Below, piece after piece: positions 25,270 to 36,545 of a stretch of 64,000 bases of DNA. This DNA is from Prostheceraeus crozeri (Eukaryota > Platyhelminthes > Polycladida > Euryleptidae): positions 1 to 64,000 of the forward strand of contig CAJQUW010007262.1 of assembly GCA_907163375.1 (NCBI GenBank), given 5' to 3'. A program made the translations under genes and the position numbers. The notes beneath the pieces were generated by a model, which saw only the letters and a program-made list of their open reading frames with translations, was not told where the DNA came from and did not search any database. Position 1 is the stretch's first letter. Each line of letters opens with the position of its first letter.

Positions 25270-26921
25270 CAGATTGTTTCATTAAAAAATGGATCACCCT
25301 TAAACATCGCCTTAACTTCAACTTTGTCTAACTCCGCCAAACTTGAACGAATTTCTCTGAAATTTGGAAGATATGTCAGTTGTGCTTACTAATATCATTG
25401 TTGGAAATTTCAAGCATGAATATTGAGTTGTTTTCCTGTTATAGATAAAAAAAGTAGTAGATAATTTGATCTTCATTTAGCAATGTTACACAAAATCATA
25501 CCTCACTCTTATAAAATTACATTTGTTTCCTTTGTTATGTAATATGTTGTTCTACAAGCCAAAAGCTATCAAGCAAAACAAAAATAAAGAAAATCGGTCA
25601 ATCAGAGCCAGTATAGCACCATTATTCATCAACAATAATGTAACTGCTACATGTGATTAACTGGACTTCATGTTCCATAGCTTCCTGACTTCGTTGCGGT
25701 GGTGTTGGCAGCACTCCTGATTACTTTCAGCTAGAAATCTATCTCTTACCGGTTGAAAACAATACAAAGCACAAATGAACAATAACGAGATCGCATTCAC
25801 AAAAGGCAAAGTGTCAGCCTTGCTAGAACTAGGGTTTTCTTTGCGAGCTACAAGCAAGCGACTAAATGTCCCTTACACAAATGTGCATCGATGGCATAAT
25901 GATGATTTTCGACTCTGTCGTAAAGAGGGCTCTGGCCGTCCACGCAAAACATCCAAACGTAGAGACTGCCTAATTTTGAGATTTGTTAAAGTTGATCCAA
26001 GTCTCTCGTTAACTGAGATGGCTGCCCTAGACTCGTCTATTTCTAAGTCCACTATTCGTAGAAGACTTATTGAGTCGAATTTCAGGAGCTGTAAGAGGCC
26101 CTCTCAGATCGAATTATCAGATCAGCATACAAAAAGACGTCTCAGATGGGCAATGAGTCATTGTCACTGGCGAAATCAATGGGATCGGGTTGTCTGGTCT
26201 GATGAGGCATCAGTCGTCTGAAGGATAGTGATGGTCGATTGAGATTATGGATAAAATCTGATCAGGAAATTCCGAGACATTTACATCGTCCCCGGGTACA
26301 AGGTGGTGCGACTCTACTGATTTGGGCTGGCATTTGGACCAATGGCCGCTCTGAACTTCACATACAGCAAGGAACCATGAATTCTGAACGCTTTGTGAAT
26401 GTTTTACGAATGAACATTGGCCAAATGACAGATCAACTTGGTGATCCATCGACTTGGTTATTTATGGATGATAATGCTACGTGTAACAGGAGTAGTAGAG
26501 TCAACTTATGCAAGTCTCAATTAGAGCTTAGGACATTATCTTGGCCAGCTCGTTCTCCTGATCTGAATCCCATAGAAAATGTATGGAGTATTCTAAAACG
26601 TAACGTTCGTCGTTCACTGCTACCTACAGATGGCGTATCACAACTTACGTCACTGTTAAAAAGAGAGTGGAGAAAGTTAGATCAGTCAAAAATCAACGAT
26701 ATCATCGATTCAATGCCTAGACGAATTGGTAATGTCATTGACAATAAGGGCCACAAAATATTAGCTTCTTAAGAACCGTTACTGTATCATAGCTTATCAG
26801 ATTATATAAGGACATTTAAATATATGAGGGACATGAAATAACATGAAAAATGCTTTCTGTATCATACTTATGTTTTATTTAGTCAAATTTTAGGATGATC
26901 CACTTTTTATGAAACGGACTG
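25270..26921. mobile_element. Tc1-type transposon (DD34E), 1.65 kb
   Basis: Imperfect terminal inverted repeats of about 30 bases: left CAG...GTTTCATTAAAAAATGGATCA at 25270 and, in reverse complement, CAGTCCGTTTCATAAAAAGT then GGATCATCC ending at 26921. TA dinucleotides lie outside both ends (25268-25269, 26922-26923), the expected Tc1/mariner target duplication. The transposase occupies the centre and is frameshifted. Confidence 0.88.
25775..26772 (+). pseudogene. Tc1 transposase with one frameshift
   Basis: The first frame (25775-26221) contains the N-terminal helix-turn-helix, the GSGRPRKTSKR hinge and a second helix-turn-helix, and ends at WSDEAS with the first catalytic Asp. A one-base loss near 26216 shifts into the second frame (26239-26772), which contains LFMDDNAT (second Asp) and SPDLNPIENVW (Glu). 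There are 34 residues between the second Asp and the Glu, so this is DD34E. Combined length, about 330 codons, is normal for Tc1. No other lesion is seen. It cuts and pastes DNA at TA sites when intact. Confidence 0.9.
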
Positions 26922-26923
26922 TA

Positions 26924-28400
26924 TAAATACGATGCCCTCCTACTCTTAAATTCTTAAATGCGAGTGTTTCTTTATTACCAAAAAAACCTTGCTCCAAGTT
27001 TTCCAATGAATTAATAACACAGCAAGTGATTCTCAATAAACAATCTCTCCATATCGGTGATGAAATTCTGTCGCCTCCTTCATACTGAGTTGCGACGATT
27101 CAATCAATATAATTTCAATCTCCAACCGATCTATCTAATCAAACGCTATCAACAATAGCCAATTCTAACTACGATTTCCATCACAAAACGATATTTCATT
27201 GACTATGAAAGGATATACTGTCTACAAATCGTTTCCACATGAGAAAATGGAGAATTCTCTTCGAAAAAGAGACAAAGAATTGAAGACAGTCATTGAATAC
27301 AAAGAAACCAAGGACAATGCGGTCGAGATAATGAAAATCCCATGATAAAGAATACATAGGGGAATTACCACATCTGGTATTTTAATGAAGAAGATATCCT
27401 ACAAATATTTGCTTAATTTACTCATTTATCAGATTTATTCTCAATTCATAAATTAATAAGTTAACTGGATAAACTAGATAGGTCCTAATGCAGTTAACTC
27501 AGGTTTCAACAAGTTCTGGCTACAATTAAGGAGCTTTTCGGTGCTAAATAACAGATTTTTTGAAGTTTGGGAGCTAAACTCATTCTACTAAATAGTTAGC
27601 TCCTTTGTCAGCAAGAGTGTGCTTCAAAACATTCGTTCAGTATATGCAGGACAAATTAGTCATGTGTATATCTGCATTAGTATAATCTTGGAGAGAGACG
27701 GGTTGTTTTTTTAATTATTCTTTTATTTACGACTTCTAACTGTCGATATAACGGGTGTTTGAATTTCTGTTCTGGATTTCACTTCAATGTCACCGCTGCT
27801 GTATTCAACGGATCGCTACACTTGCTACATGAAAATAATTCTTAAACTCTGAACTCCAAACTCTGTTAGGCTTAAGGCTATATCGGATTATTTACTAATT
27901 ATTCCAAACTGCAACAAAAATGAAAACATCAATATTGCTTCCTTAAACACTTCTGTTTTTACGGTTTCAACATTTCAAGAAGCAACGATTTACCTGTACA
28001 ATAATACAAGTCAATCAAGATGCTCCAAGTCGCTTCCTTCTTCTCGCAAGCACTAACGGATCCGACTTTCAAAGTGCTATTCAAAGGCAGCTGGCAAAAT
28101 GTTCGGTGATGCCATCAAAGCTTCTTCAGTGATGAAGCTTCGCAGCTGAGTCGAAGATGTCGGTTGTCTGCCGCACACTATGTCGAGGCATCCCCAAAGG
28201 GAGGCGATAGCTCAAGTCAGGACTTTGAACAGCCAAGTTGCAGGGGCATGACACAGATGTTGACAGTGTAAAGTATTGCCGACCTTATGAATTTCAATCT
28301 CGGAGTCAGATAACGAGCAAGGGGCTCCATGCTGGTCAATTGTGGTGTCAGCGCGACGATTCCAAGCAAGCCAACTATCGCCGATGGTAATCTGACATAA
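26924..28400. other. Intron sequence without recognised genes
   Basis: AT-rich. A GC-richer stretch at 28020-28380 precedes the Penelope-like relic and could be part of it, but I could not assign domains. Confidence 0.3.
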
Positions 28401-28437
28401 TTTCAATGGCTGTATTTTTACATTTGAGAGAAAATCG

Positions 28438-29250
28438 TTGAATTTTGATATATATCCCTTTAGCATTTTCAAAATCACATTCAGTATCCTTCAGCGTCGG
28501 CATCTTGACGCACTGATTACACTCAAGTGTAATAAGGAAACTGTAATACTTCGTCCAGATCATGGATCGGGAGTCACTAGCCTCGACCTACAGACGCATG
28601 TCGCAAAGATGATGAACATTCTTAACGATGAATCTAAATTCGTCAAAGATGAGCCTCAGCAGGATCCCACATCAGTCGTTATCAAGGAAGTAAATGCATT
28701 GATAAAGGACTTATTAGTTTGTGGGACGATTACTACTAACTGTGCAAGTCGATTGATGGAGCACGAATAATCCATACTAAGTCTCTACGGACTTCCAAAA
28801 GTGCACAAAGACTCGACACCTTTGAGACTAATTATGTCCCTATCCAGCTCACCGACCCACAAGCTGGCATCATGGATTCTGCCAGAATTCAAGGGAGTTC
28901 ACTCCTTCTGCGGTCAATTTTGTCTCAAAGACGGCTTTACCTTCATGGATCATATTCACAGCCTGCAAGATAGCGCCGGACACATGATGTCGCTGAATGT
29001 CATCCCGTTTTACCAACGTCTTCTGTGCCGAGCACTGACGTTGTGTTTGAAGGACATGCAGTTTTTATTCGACGGTGTGTGCTACCGGCAAGTAGATGGT
29101 GTCGCTATGGGTTCTCGCCTCGGCGTGGTTTTCGCTGATATTTTCATAGGATGCATCGAGCGAAAAATGAAGCACACACTCAAGAACTCTGCGAAGTGTT
29201 ATTTCCGCTAGATTGATGACTGCTTCTTTTGAATTTCAGCAAAGAAAATT
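28438..29250 (+). pseudogene. Penelope-like reverse transcriptase relic
   Basis: Motifs in order: VILRPDHGSGVTSLD (the 'PDKGSG' block before RT motif 1), ILNDESKF, SLYGLPKVHKDSTPLRLIMS (GLPK-x-HK and RP-I-S), a decayed motif A region near 29000, RQVDGVAMGSRLGVVFADIF (motif B, DGVAMGS-x-LG-x-x-x-A-x-IF), and CYFR-stop-IDDCFF, which is motif C (Y-x-DD) with a stop in place of its Tyr. Stops also lie near 28770 and 29211. Penelope-like elements are RTs related to telomerase, usually paired with a GIY-YIG nuclease; no nuclease domain is visible here. The DGVAMG motif B separates it from the GLPMG-type copy at 55-57 kb. Confidence 0.82.
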
Positions 29251-29945
29251 AAAATAGACTTAATAATAAGTATTATCTTAAGTGCATCAATGACTATAAT
29301 CATAAGATAGCGTCATTTACAGAAGGATTCTAAATAACCTTGAACCGAAAGTTATAGACATTTAAATTAAAAAATTATGCATGCATGCTGAAATCGAGAC
29401 ATTGGACTAAAGGAAATTAAAATAAATAAAATGCAGACCTGCCAAACTTGAAACATGAAAATCCGGGACAAATTTTATTACCGTAACTACCCGCGTATAG
29501 GACGATACCATGTATAGGACGCAGTGGATATTTGACCCTAAAAGCGATGGAAAGACTGTGTTTAAATGTAAAGCCTTTCTGACACGAGACTTTACTGACA
29601 TATCTGCCAGTATTGCTATGTCTCGAATTCTGTTAGAAATTCCTAAAAGTACTTGGCTTGCTCATGTCCTGCAAATTTCACAACGAAAGCAACAAAATAA
29701 GCTGAAAAATATTTTATTGCTGTACACGCAACAACGCAAAACAATCAAACAAAATATTATTTGTTTATTCTAATCAGAATGGGAGTGGTGAACATAAGTG
29801 GTAAATACTTTAATAAAAGGTAACAAAACTATTGAGATAAATCTATCTAGACAAATCTAACATATTTAACAAAATATTATATTTAATCTGAGGACAAAAA
29901 CTCTAACAGACTAAGAGAGTCTAAGAGTCAAAAAGTCTCCGGTGA

Positions 29946-31489
29946 TCACTTCCTCAAAAAGTCTACTGTTGCCTTTTTGCACTTCGTCAAAACAGAATCA
30001 GTTAATTGTACACCAACTCCCATCTTTTTTATCAGAAGCGCTTCGAGGGTAGGTACGGACATTGAAGCTCGGGATTCAGTCCTAACTTTTCTGACCATAC
30101 TGAAAATTCGTTCTGAATCAGCATTACTGTGGAAAATGGAAAGAATTCCCAGCATAACACAAGCCAGGTCATGATATGGATAAGTGCCATCTACATCTCT
30201 CCACGACTTGAGATGATGCCAGAAGACGTCACTCTTTGTTATCTCCACTGGCAATGGAAATGACTGATACCGACGGAAGCCGGAATGTACATTATCTATT
30301 GACTGCACAGTCTGGACACGAGAAATAAAAAATTGTAACTGATCCCAAGTTGAATCCGTGCGATTTTGTACATCTGCCACTTCGGCATTGCGAAAGAGAT
30401 CAGAGTCAATCGGGAATTTCTCAAAAATACATCTCACTGCTCTTATATAGAAAGCTTTTACATTAGTGAGGACCTCACTTTTTCCATTCCGGTTCAGTTT
30501 CTCAATTCGCGAATCACTCCCAATGAAAAGTTCACTATTAGCAAGATGATTTGTTTCTCTTTTGTAATCGATGGACCGCAGATCCTTAGCATCAGCAAGA
30601 ACAGAAGACTGCATGAACCGCGAAAGCAAATCACGCAGAAAGTTATTCAAGAGCTTGTTTGTTATATGTATCAATGGTTCGTTACTTTGAAACTTTTTGC
30701 TGAGATTGTCAACAGTAGGAAGGAACCATAAGAGAAATCGACAATACACAGCTGCGCGCTTGCTCTTCAAAAATGTGGTGATTCGAATCAATCGTTGGTG
30801 TTTGTACGTAGCCTTCTTCGTTCCCTCAGCAACACTGTCGGGAAACACAGCGTGTATGAAGCCTTCAGGACCTGCTGCTTGCTTCGAGGATTTCTCCTTT
30901 TTCTCGATTTTCTCCTCAAGTTTCGTCAGTTCAGAATTCATGAAATGCGATAGCGGCTTCCATAGATCAACAATTCTCTGCAAACAAACTTGCAAGGAGA
31001 GCCAGCGTGTAGGACAAAATTTCAGGACTTCTCTCGTCTCGTCATTAAAAAGAATTTGAAATTCTTTAAATTCTCGTTTTCTCTTACTACTATGTTGGAA
31101 GAAGTAGTAAATATCTATCAAGATCCCATCTATCGAAACTGGTAATTCACCACAGGCCTTTTTCGCCATTAATTGCAAAAGGTGGCAAACACAAGGAGAG
31201 AGAATGATAGAATCATTTTGACTCTTAAGATGAGATATCACCCCTCCTTTAGATCCTGTCATGACGTTTGCGTTATCAGATGAGAATGATATACAGTTCT
31301 CCAAAGGTATTGCCAAATCATCGAGTTTATCTTTCAACACTGAATAGATATCTTCTGCAGAAGAACCGCTGGTTTCGCAAATCCCCATCAAAGTCGTAAT
31401 TACTTTCCCACTATTAGGGGAATAGACGCGAGCGACCAAGGGATACAGCTGCTCAGATTTGTCATTACTTCCATCAGTTGCAATGCTGG
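29946..31489 (-). CDS. hAT transposase, main (3') exon
   Basis: An uninterrupted frame of over 500 codons. It begins after an acceptor (tttttccag, ending at 31490) with SIATDGSNDKSEQLYPLVAR; the ATDGS Asp matches the first catalytic Asp of the hAT RNase-H fold. SFSSDNANVMTG supplies the second Asp region (D-N-A/V), then C-x-C-H-x-L and RWLSLQVCLQRI (the W-x-S-x-x-x-x-x-x-R segment in the insertion domain). The C-terminus FHSNADSERIFSMVRKVRT and LEALLIKKMG is the dimerisation domain with the S-x-x-x-E-R core. No stop or frameshift is present, so this exon could still be functional. It excises and reinserts hAT DNA. Confidence 0.92.
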
Positions 31490-31546
31490 AAAAAAAGAGA
31501 GATTCAGATGCATGTAAGTACCTATAATGCAGTAATGCACATGTAC

Positions 31547-31741
31547 CTGTAGGTATATTTCTTCAACAGATCGGAAGTTATTTCCACTTCTTCTTTGACC
31601 AGTGTTCTAACGATAGCTGTACTTTTTGTTCGGGCGCAACCGCATTTTTTTGCTATGGCAGAATCGGGAACCATTTTGCGCAAAACATCCCCAAAGCCAT
31701 CAGCCATTGTAAGTGGAGCGTTGCAATTTATCAGGTGCTGA
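31547..31741 (-). CDS. hAT transposase, middle exon
   Basis: Between an acceptor near 31742 and a donor GTACAT near 31546. It encodes HLINCNAPLTMADGFGDVL then KMVPDSAIAKKCGCARTKST and EVEITSDLLKKYTY. The 'ADG-x-x-x-LRKM-PDS-IAKK-CARTK' run precedes the catalytic ATDGS segment in related hAT proteins, so this exon joins directly to the main exon. The exact donor choice was not fixed. Confidence 0.7.
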
Positions 31742-31804
31742 AATGAGACAAAATCTGATACTCACATGCAGGTACTATATCTTAACGATGAATGAATAAT
31801 TACC

Positions 31805-31985
31805 TGAGTGAACACAACTTCCGCGTTTATTACAGGGTTTTCATTTCGAGTAAAAAATTTCGTCACTGATTGGCAACCCTTGTTCATTTCTACAGAACTT
31901 TTGTGTTTGGATGGGTCCACATCCATTTGAGATTGCGGAAACCGTGCTGTGTCTGAACGCCGGCTGCGGTTTTGTGCATTTACAA
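31805..31985 (-). CDS. hAT transposase, upstream exon
   Basis: After a probable acceptor (ataag near 31987) the frame reads AQNRSRRSDTARFPQSQMDV then KGCQSVTKFFTRNENPVINA and EVVFTQ, ending at CACTCAG|GTAATT near 31805. The N-P-x-I-x-A-E-V-x-F-T segment fits the region before the middle exon in related transposases. A further N-terminal exon with a zinc finger may lie at 32120-32280, where CHAC...H occurs on the minus strand in mixed frames. Confidence 0.6.
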
Positions 31986-32547
31986 TTGCTTATGCACCTA
32001 TCTTCAAATATATGAGCATGTAAGCAGTACGAAAATAGAAAGAGCAAGTCCTGCGAACCTAATCAATCGCTTGTCAGATGATTTTAGCTAGTGCAGCATT
32101 AGCAATGTTTGGCCTAGCTTCAGTTGTGAAATGAGACGTGTATTTTTCATGTGCTGCTCACGCCAACGTTCCAATATTGGAACATGCATGAGAACAGCGC
32201 CATTTGCAAAATGCTTGTGTTGATGAATTGAAACAGAACAAGCATGACACTGGCCATCCAAAACCAGTAGCTGAATTGAAGTAGTACCTCCAAATGGACC
32301 TCGAATTTGAAATTTCAGCAAAAGGTTGATGAAATTGCGCTTTTTATGGCCAACCTGTTTTAGGCCCAAAGCTCATAGATGAAAGGTGAGGAGACTTGTT
32401 CTCATTTTCATGTCTCATGATCAAAATTGACCTGTCAAAATAATAAAATGCACCTCTTTGATGCTCAAAATACAAATCAATGGAAATGTTCCAATAATGG
32501 AGCGTTGGCGTGTATGAGGTTTTATAGGCATGATAATTATCAACGAA

Positions 32548-32672
32548 AATATTCTTCGACCGCAGTAATAATCTTCATTCCTAGACGTTTCTACCTGACT
32601 TAATCACGAGGTCCTCATAATTAAGTCAAGTACAAAACGTCGAGGAATAGAAATTATTACTACAGTCGAAAT
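32548..32672. repeat. 125-base hairpin inside the hAT element
   Basis: The left arm, with TTCGAC-GCAGTAATAAT, ATTCCT-GACGTTT and TGACTTAAT, pairs with the right arm ATTAAGTCA, AAACGTC-AGGAAT and ATTATTAC-GTCGAA. Arms are about 55 bases and the loop about 12. No gene is within it. It could be a tiny palindromic MITE or a structured RNA. Confidence 0.7.
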
Positions 32673-33604
32673 ACTGCTAAAGTATCTCAGCATTTTCTCA
32701 AGGATGTAGTTACACATGCATGAATCGGGTAAATCGTTAAACGGTAACTTTATTATAAACGAGATTTATTGTACTGAGAAGGCAATTAGTTCAGGTTTCA
32801 GGAAATGCAAAAGCATTTATTGAATTGAAATGTGTACATGTTCAATTTATTGAATGAACGAAAAAGAAAATCCAACATACCTGAGCATTACCTTAAAAGC
32901 CAATTTCAGCCAATGGGTTATTTGAAGGTCAGTTTCAATCCAATAATGTTGAATCAATCTCTCATCAAGTATTATACAAGTCTGGCAGTTGTAGACCTTC
33001 AAATGCACACCATTCGACATCGAAGCAAAAACGGGAAACATGAACGAACAAAAACACGAATATAACAAGAACGAATGAAAACAATACTGTTTGACAAAAT
33101 ACTGTTGCATTTGCGATTCAGATAATCGAGAAAATGTACAAATAATTGCCAGAGTGATTATGCATAATTGACGTTTGCAAGTCAACAGTATGGTCCCAAG
33201 TCTTTCCAACAGAAAGATCAGTCTGAAAGCAAGATCATAAGATACATCCCACCTTATTAACAGCATTCGTCGCAAAAACTGGAATGCAAATTTGGAAAAC
33301 ACTTACTACCTTTTTAAACTCAATAGAAGGAAATACATCCGGGCTACATAATGATTAATAAAATACATCAGCGTGAAAAGACAATGCCACTAAGAAATCC
33401 ACAAACTTAATCATCATGCATGTTTCCTTATCTTAGGATTGAGCGCGCAGCGCAAATTTTTTGAAATATGCGTTCTTAAACGATCTAGAATTCATCTTAG
33501 GTTAATAAATTCAAAATCCGGGACAGCATTTTAACTTTTCCGGGACAGCTCCAAAATCCGGGACTGTCCCGGAAGATCCGGGACAGTTGGCAGGTCTGAA
33601 AATG

Positions 33605-34830
33605 AAAACAAAAATTTCCAATGAGGAGTTCCAAGGTGGTCCGTTACACTTACTAAATCAAGATCTTCTACATGCATTAGAAAGATGCGGATTCCTTAAT
33701 AACTGAGCTGGACCATTACCTGCAATACTGATAGTTTTATTGAACTCAAACCTGACCCAAACAAAACAGCAGAATACGTTGGGGCAGCCTTCATACACTT
33801 GCAAATAAGGGTTAGTGACGACGTTGGTATTCCAAAGCCGTACAGACTCGATCTCAATACCTGAGGACCGAAACGCGGCCCTTAACTAAATGACCTATCC
33901 TACTACCTTGCTAATAATTTGTATTGAGTAATTTCGCTCTGCGACTGGACGCAAAAAATCAAATCTCCTCCTGAAATGCAACTTTCGCACATTTATTCAT
34001 CGTCTTTAAGTTTCATGTACACTGCACTCCGCATCAGCGAGAGAAAAGTCAGGAAATATTTCCAACACATGCAAAACACACAGGTTAAGTGGGAAACTTT
34101 TAGCATTTTTGATAATTCGACTTTTTTTGATGGATAACTAGATTTGAGCTTTTCATCAAATGATTTTCATTTATGCTTCAACAAAAAATGTATTTATGTT
34201 CTGAGCGACTGCTCTCATGCACCTTACTGTGGATATGCACCGTTTTCAAAAATCATTTCCTATTCCAGTGCAATTTCGCATTGAAGCAGAAGGGAAAGAG
34301 ACTTCTTATTTGAGACTGTGTTTTCTCTTCTCATGCAGATGATATAAAACAGCAGAATGCATCTGCTGTTTACAAAGCAATCGATGCTCATCTACTTATA
34401 CAGAATTTTTAAGAATTCATTACACCAGTTCACAGCGCAGCATGTCAACGAGCCATCACGTACGTTGATTTCCTTAAACTGTTAGCTAATAAGCTTTAAC
34501 TTTTGCCCCGTGTTTTTACAATTCTTCTAAACATACATGCAAAAGATTGTTTTCCATATTCAGAATAATTCAAGTATACACAAAAAGATACTTTTATTTG
34601 ATTTTTTGTCTTAAACCGTAGAACGTAATGGTGTCGGGAATCTATAACGCCTATGAACGAGCGCTACAATCACTAGGAGAACAGAAATTTAGCTCACATG
34701 TCAATTATTTAGGCTAAAGTAAGCTCGAAACTTGTCACTCCGCGTGAGCGGGAGCTTCGGATAAGAGGGAAACCTCACTCTCAAACCCTCCCGCTTGTCC
34801 GGACGGCACTGCACTAATTCAGATATGAAG
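33605..34830. other. Unassigned intron sequence
   Basis: No gene recognised. Bases 34755-34805 contain a GCGGGAG / CTCCCGC inverted pair next to the SINE at 34831. Confidence 0.3.
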
Positions 34831-35015
34831 CTTTTTTACGTTACTACTCCCCATACTTGGGGCTTGGACGGTGCTGACATAGTCAGACTTATGGAGCGTT
34901 TTAGTACTTTTAGTCCGGATGCCCTTCCTGCCGACTTCCAATGACACCTTCGGGGCTCGACCTCTGGACCAAAAGATCGCTAGGCCAAGCATTTAACCAC
35001 TGTGCCACGGAGACC
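34831..35015 (-). repeat. tRNA-derived SINE, copy 2
   Basis: The best-preserved copy. Read on the minus strand it runs GGTCTCCGTGGCACAGTGGT, then GAGGTCGAGCCCCG (B-box-like), GGCAGGAAGGGCATCCGGAC, GACTATGTCAGCACCGTCC and ends in GTAACGTAAAAAAG. The T run at 34832-34837 on the plus strand is the A-rich 3' tail. Confidence 0.88.
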
Positions 35016-36124
35016 ACAGTATATTCAGATATATGCAGTAACAGAAAATTAATTTGCAATTTAGCTGTTCATGACTTCGGCTTTTCTGACAATGATTAAA
35101 CATCTCTTGGTATTTATTACTTTTTTTCTTTATTTCTTGTTTCGCACCACTTTCATCAGAAGATTGATAGAGTTTGCCAATTTGCGATACTTCAATTCAT
35201 AGGTTGCCATAAATTGCGTTGAATCAAAGCTTCATTTCTTCAAAGGAAACATCATTGGATTAAATCAATGGTCTTATCAAGTTTATCAATCTAGATTGTC
35301 AGTTTTACAGAATCATGCTTTTCGGCATTGTTTGATGATACCCTTTCATCAATTCCTAGCTAATTTAACTAATGCGACATGAGAATAATAGCTTGGCTTC
35401 AAGCAAACTGCAAATTCTGGAAACAACTGGAAAGTTTTTCTGCCAACAACAAAACATGTCAAAACTAGCTTAGCATAAAGGAAGAGCAATCAGTTATTTC
35501 AATGCGGAAATAATAACCAATTTAGCATTCATTTAAGTGTGTTTATGTCTTGTTTAGAAATATTTCCAAAGGGAACCATTGCTTGCTGCAATATACCCAT
35601 AAAATAATTATAAGACTGTAATACAATATAATCTAGGATCCAATTATTACACTACGTCATAATCGATGCAATTAATGATCAGGTTTGTGATCCCGGACGA
35701 TGATCTGGTGAGAGACCACGATCAGGTCAGAGCCATAACCTAGATCCCATGGAAAATCCATGAAATCTGCATAAAATATAAATTCTGAGGTCAGACTATC
35801 ACATAGAGCAACTTCGCGAGGAGATTCTCAGGATGTGATGTACGGAGATTACTCAAACATTGAACGAAGTTTGCTCACTCCTTGGAATCTCGCTTGGGCG
35901 AATTTCTTTTGTGCTCAAAAACTGCAAGCATACATTGCAAATAATGAACCTGGTCTACATTTGATGTTCTATGATCGAATCATTGTAAAGGAACTGTTAT
36001 TTGTAATATTATTATGAGTTTTCAAATATTTAGAAATCGACTATGAATATTCAGACAATAAACTGGAAATAAAAAGAAAAACAAGACATTTGTCCACGAT
36101 TGTACATTTATCTGACTAACACGC

Positions 36125-36545
36125 AAACCTGTTTTGTAATTGTAATTGCAATTACTGTAATTGATAATTATAATCAAATATACTTTCTGATGAATAATTT
36201 GAAATTGTGAACAATTACATTTTTAGCCATGTAATTGAGAAGTAGTTGCAATTACTTTGCAGTCAGCACTGTTAAATATTGATTTAACATGAAATGTAAA
36301 TTACTTTATTTTCCTCGTTGATATTGTGTTACAAACACTGCTAATAATGCGACATTGTGTTATTATACGTAGATGTAACAGGGGTACATCTGCGAGCAAC
36401 TTATTTTAAAGAAAATTAAGACGAAAGTTATTGTCAAAATCTGAATCAAGAACAGATAGCTATTTAAGAAAATGTTAAGTAATTGAATGTAATTGAAGAA
36501 AAACGGAGTAATTTGCAATTGCAATCTATTACATTTCATTAGCAA
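36125..36545. repeat. Possible TAATTG-rich MITE
   Basis: GTAATTGTAATTGCAATTAC at 36136-36155 and a cluster of TGCAATTGCAATCTATTACA near 36514-36533 give repeated GTAATTG/CAATTAC motifs at both ends of a 420-base stretch, a pattern seen in some small hAT derivatives. Exact ends and target duplications were not found. Confidence 0.3.

Larger units (their letters stand above)
29434..33598. mobile_element. hAT transposon, 4.2 kb, with spliced transposase
   Basis: Terminal inverted repeats start CAGACCTGCCAA (29434) and end TTGGCAGGTCTG (33598). The flanking AAAATG is duplicated exactly (29428-29433, 33599-33604). Both ends carry ATCCGGGACA repeats; the right end has five or so copies of the CCGGGAC core in both orientations, a probable transposase-binding array. 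The interior encodes a multi-exon hAT transposase on the minus strand. A 125-base hairpin sits at 32548-32672. Confidence 0.9.

Noticed and set aside
32847-33065. LTR retrotransposon or endogenous virus
   Set aside because: Looked through the window for long direct terminal repeats, protease, integrase and gag signatures and found none; all RT motifs are of LINE or Penelope type.
32847-33302. 151-codon minus-strand frame inside the hAT element
   Set aside because: Hydrophobic and Cys/Phe-rich in a manner expected of AT-rich non-coding DNA; lies outside the transposase exons and has no recognisable motif.
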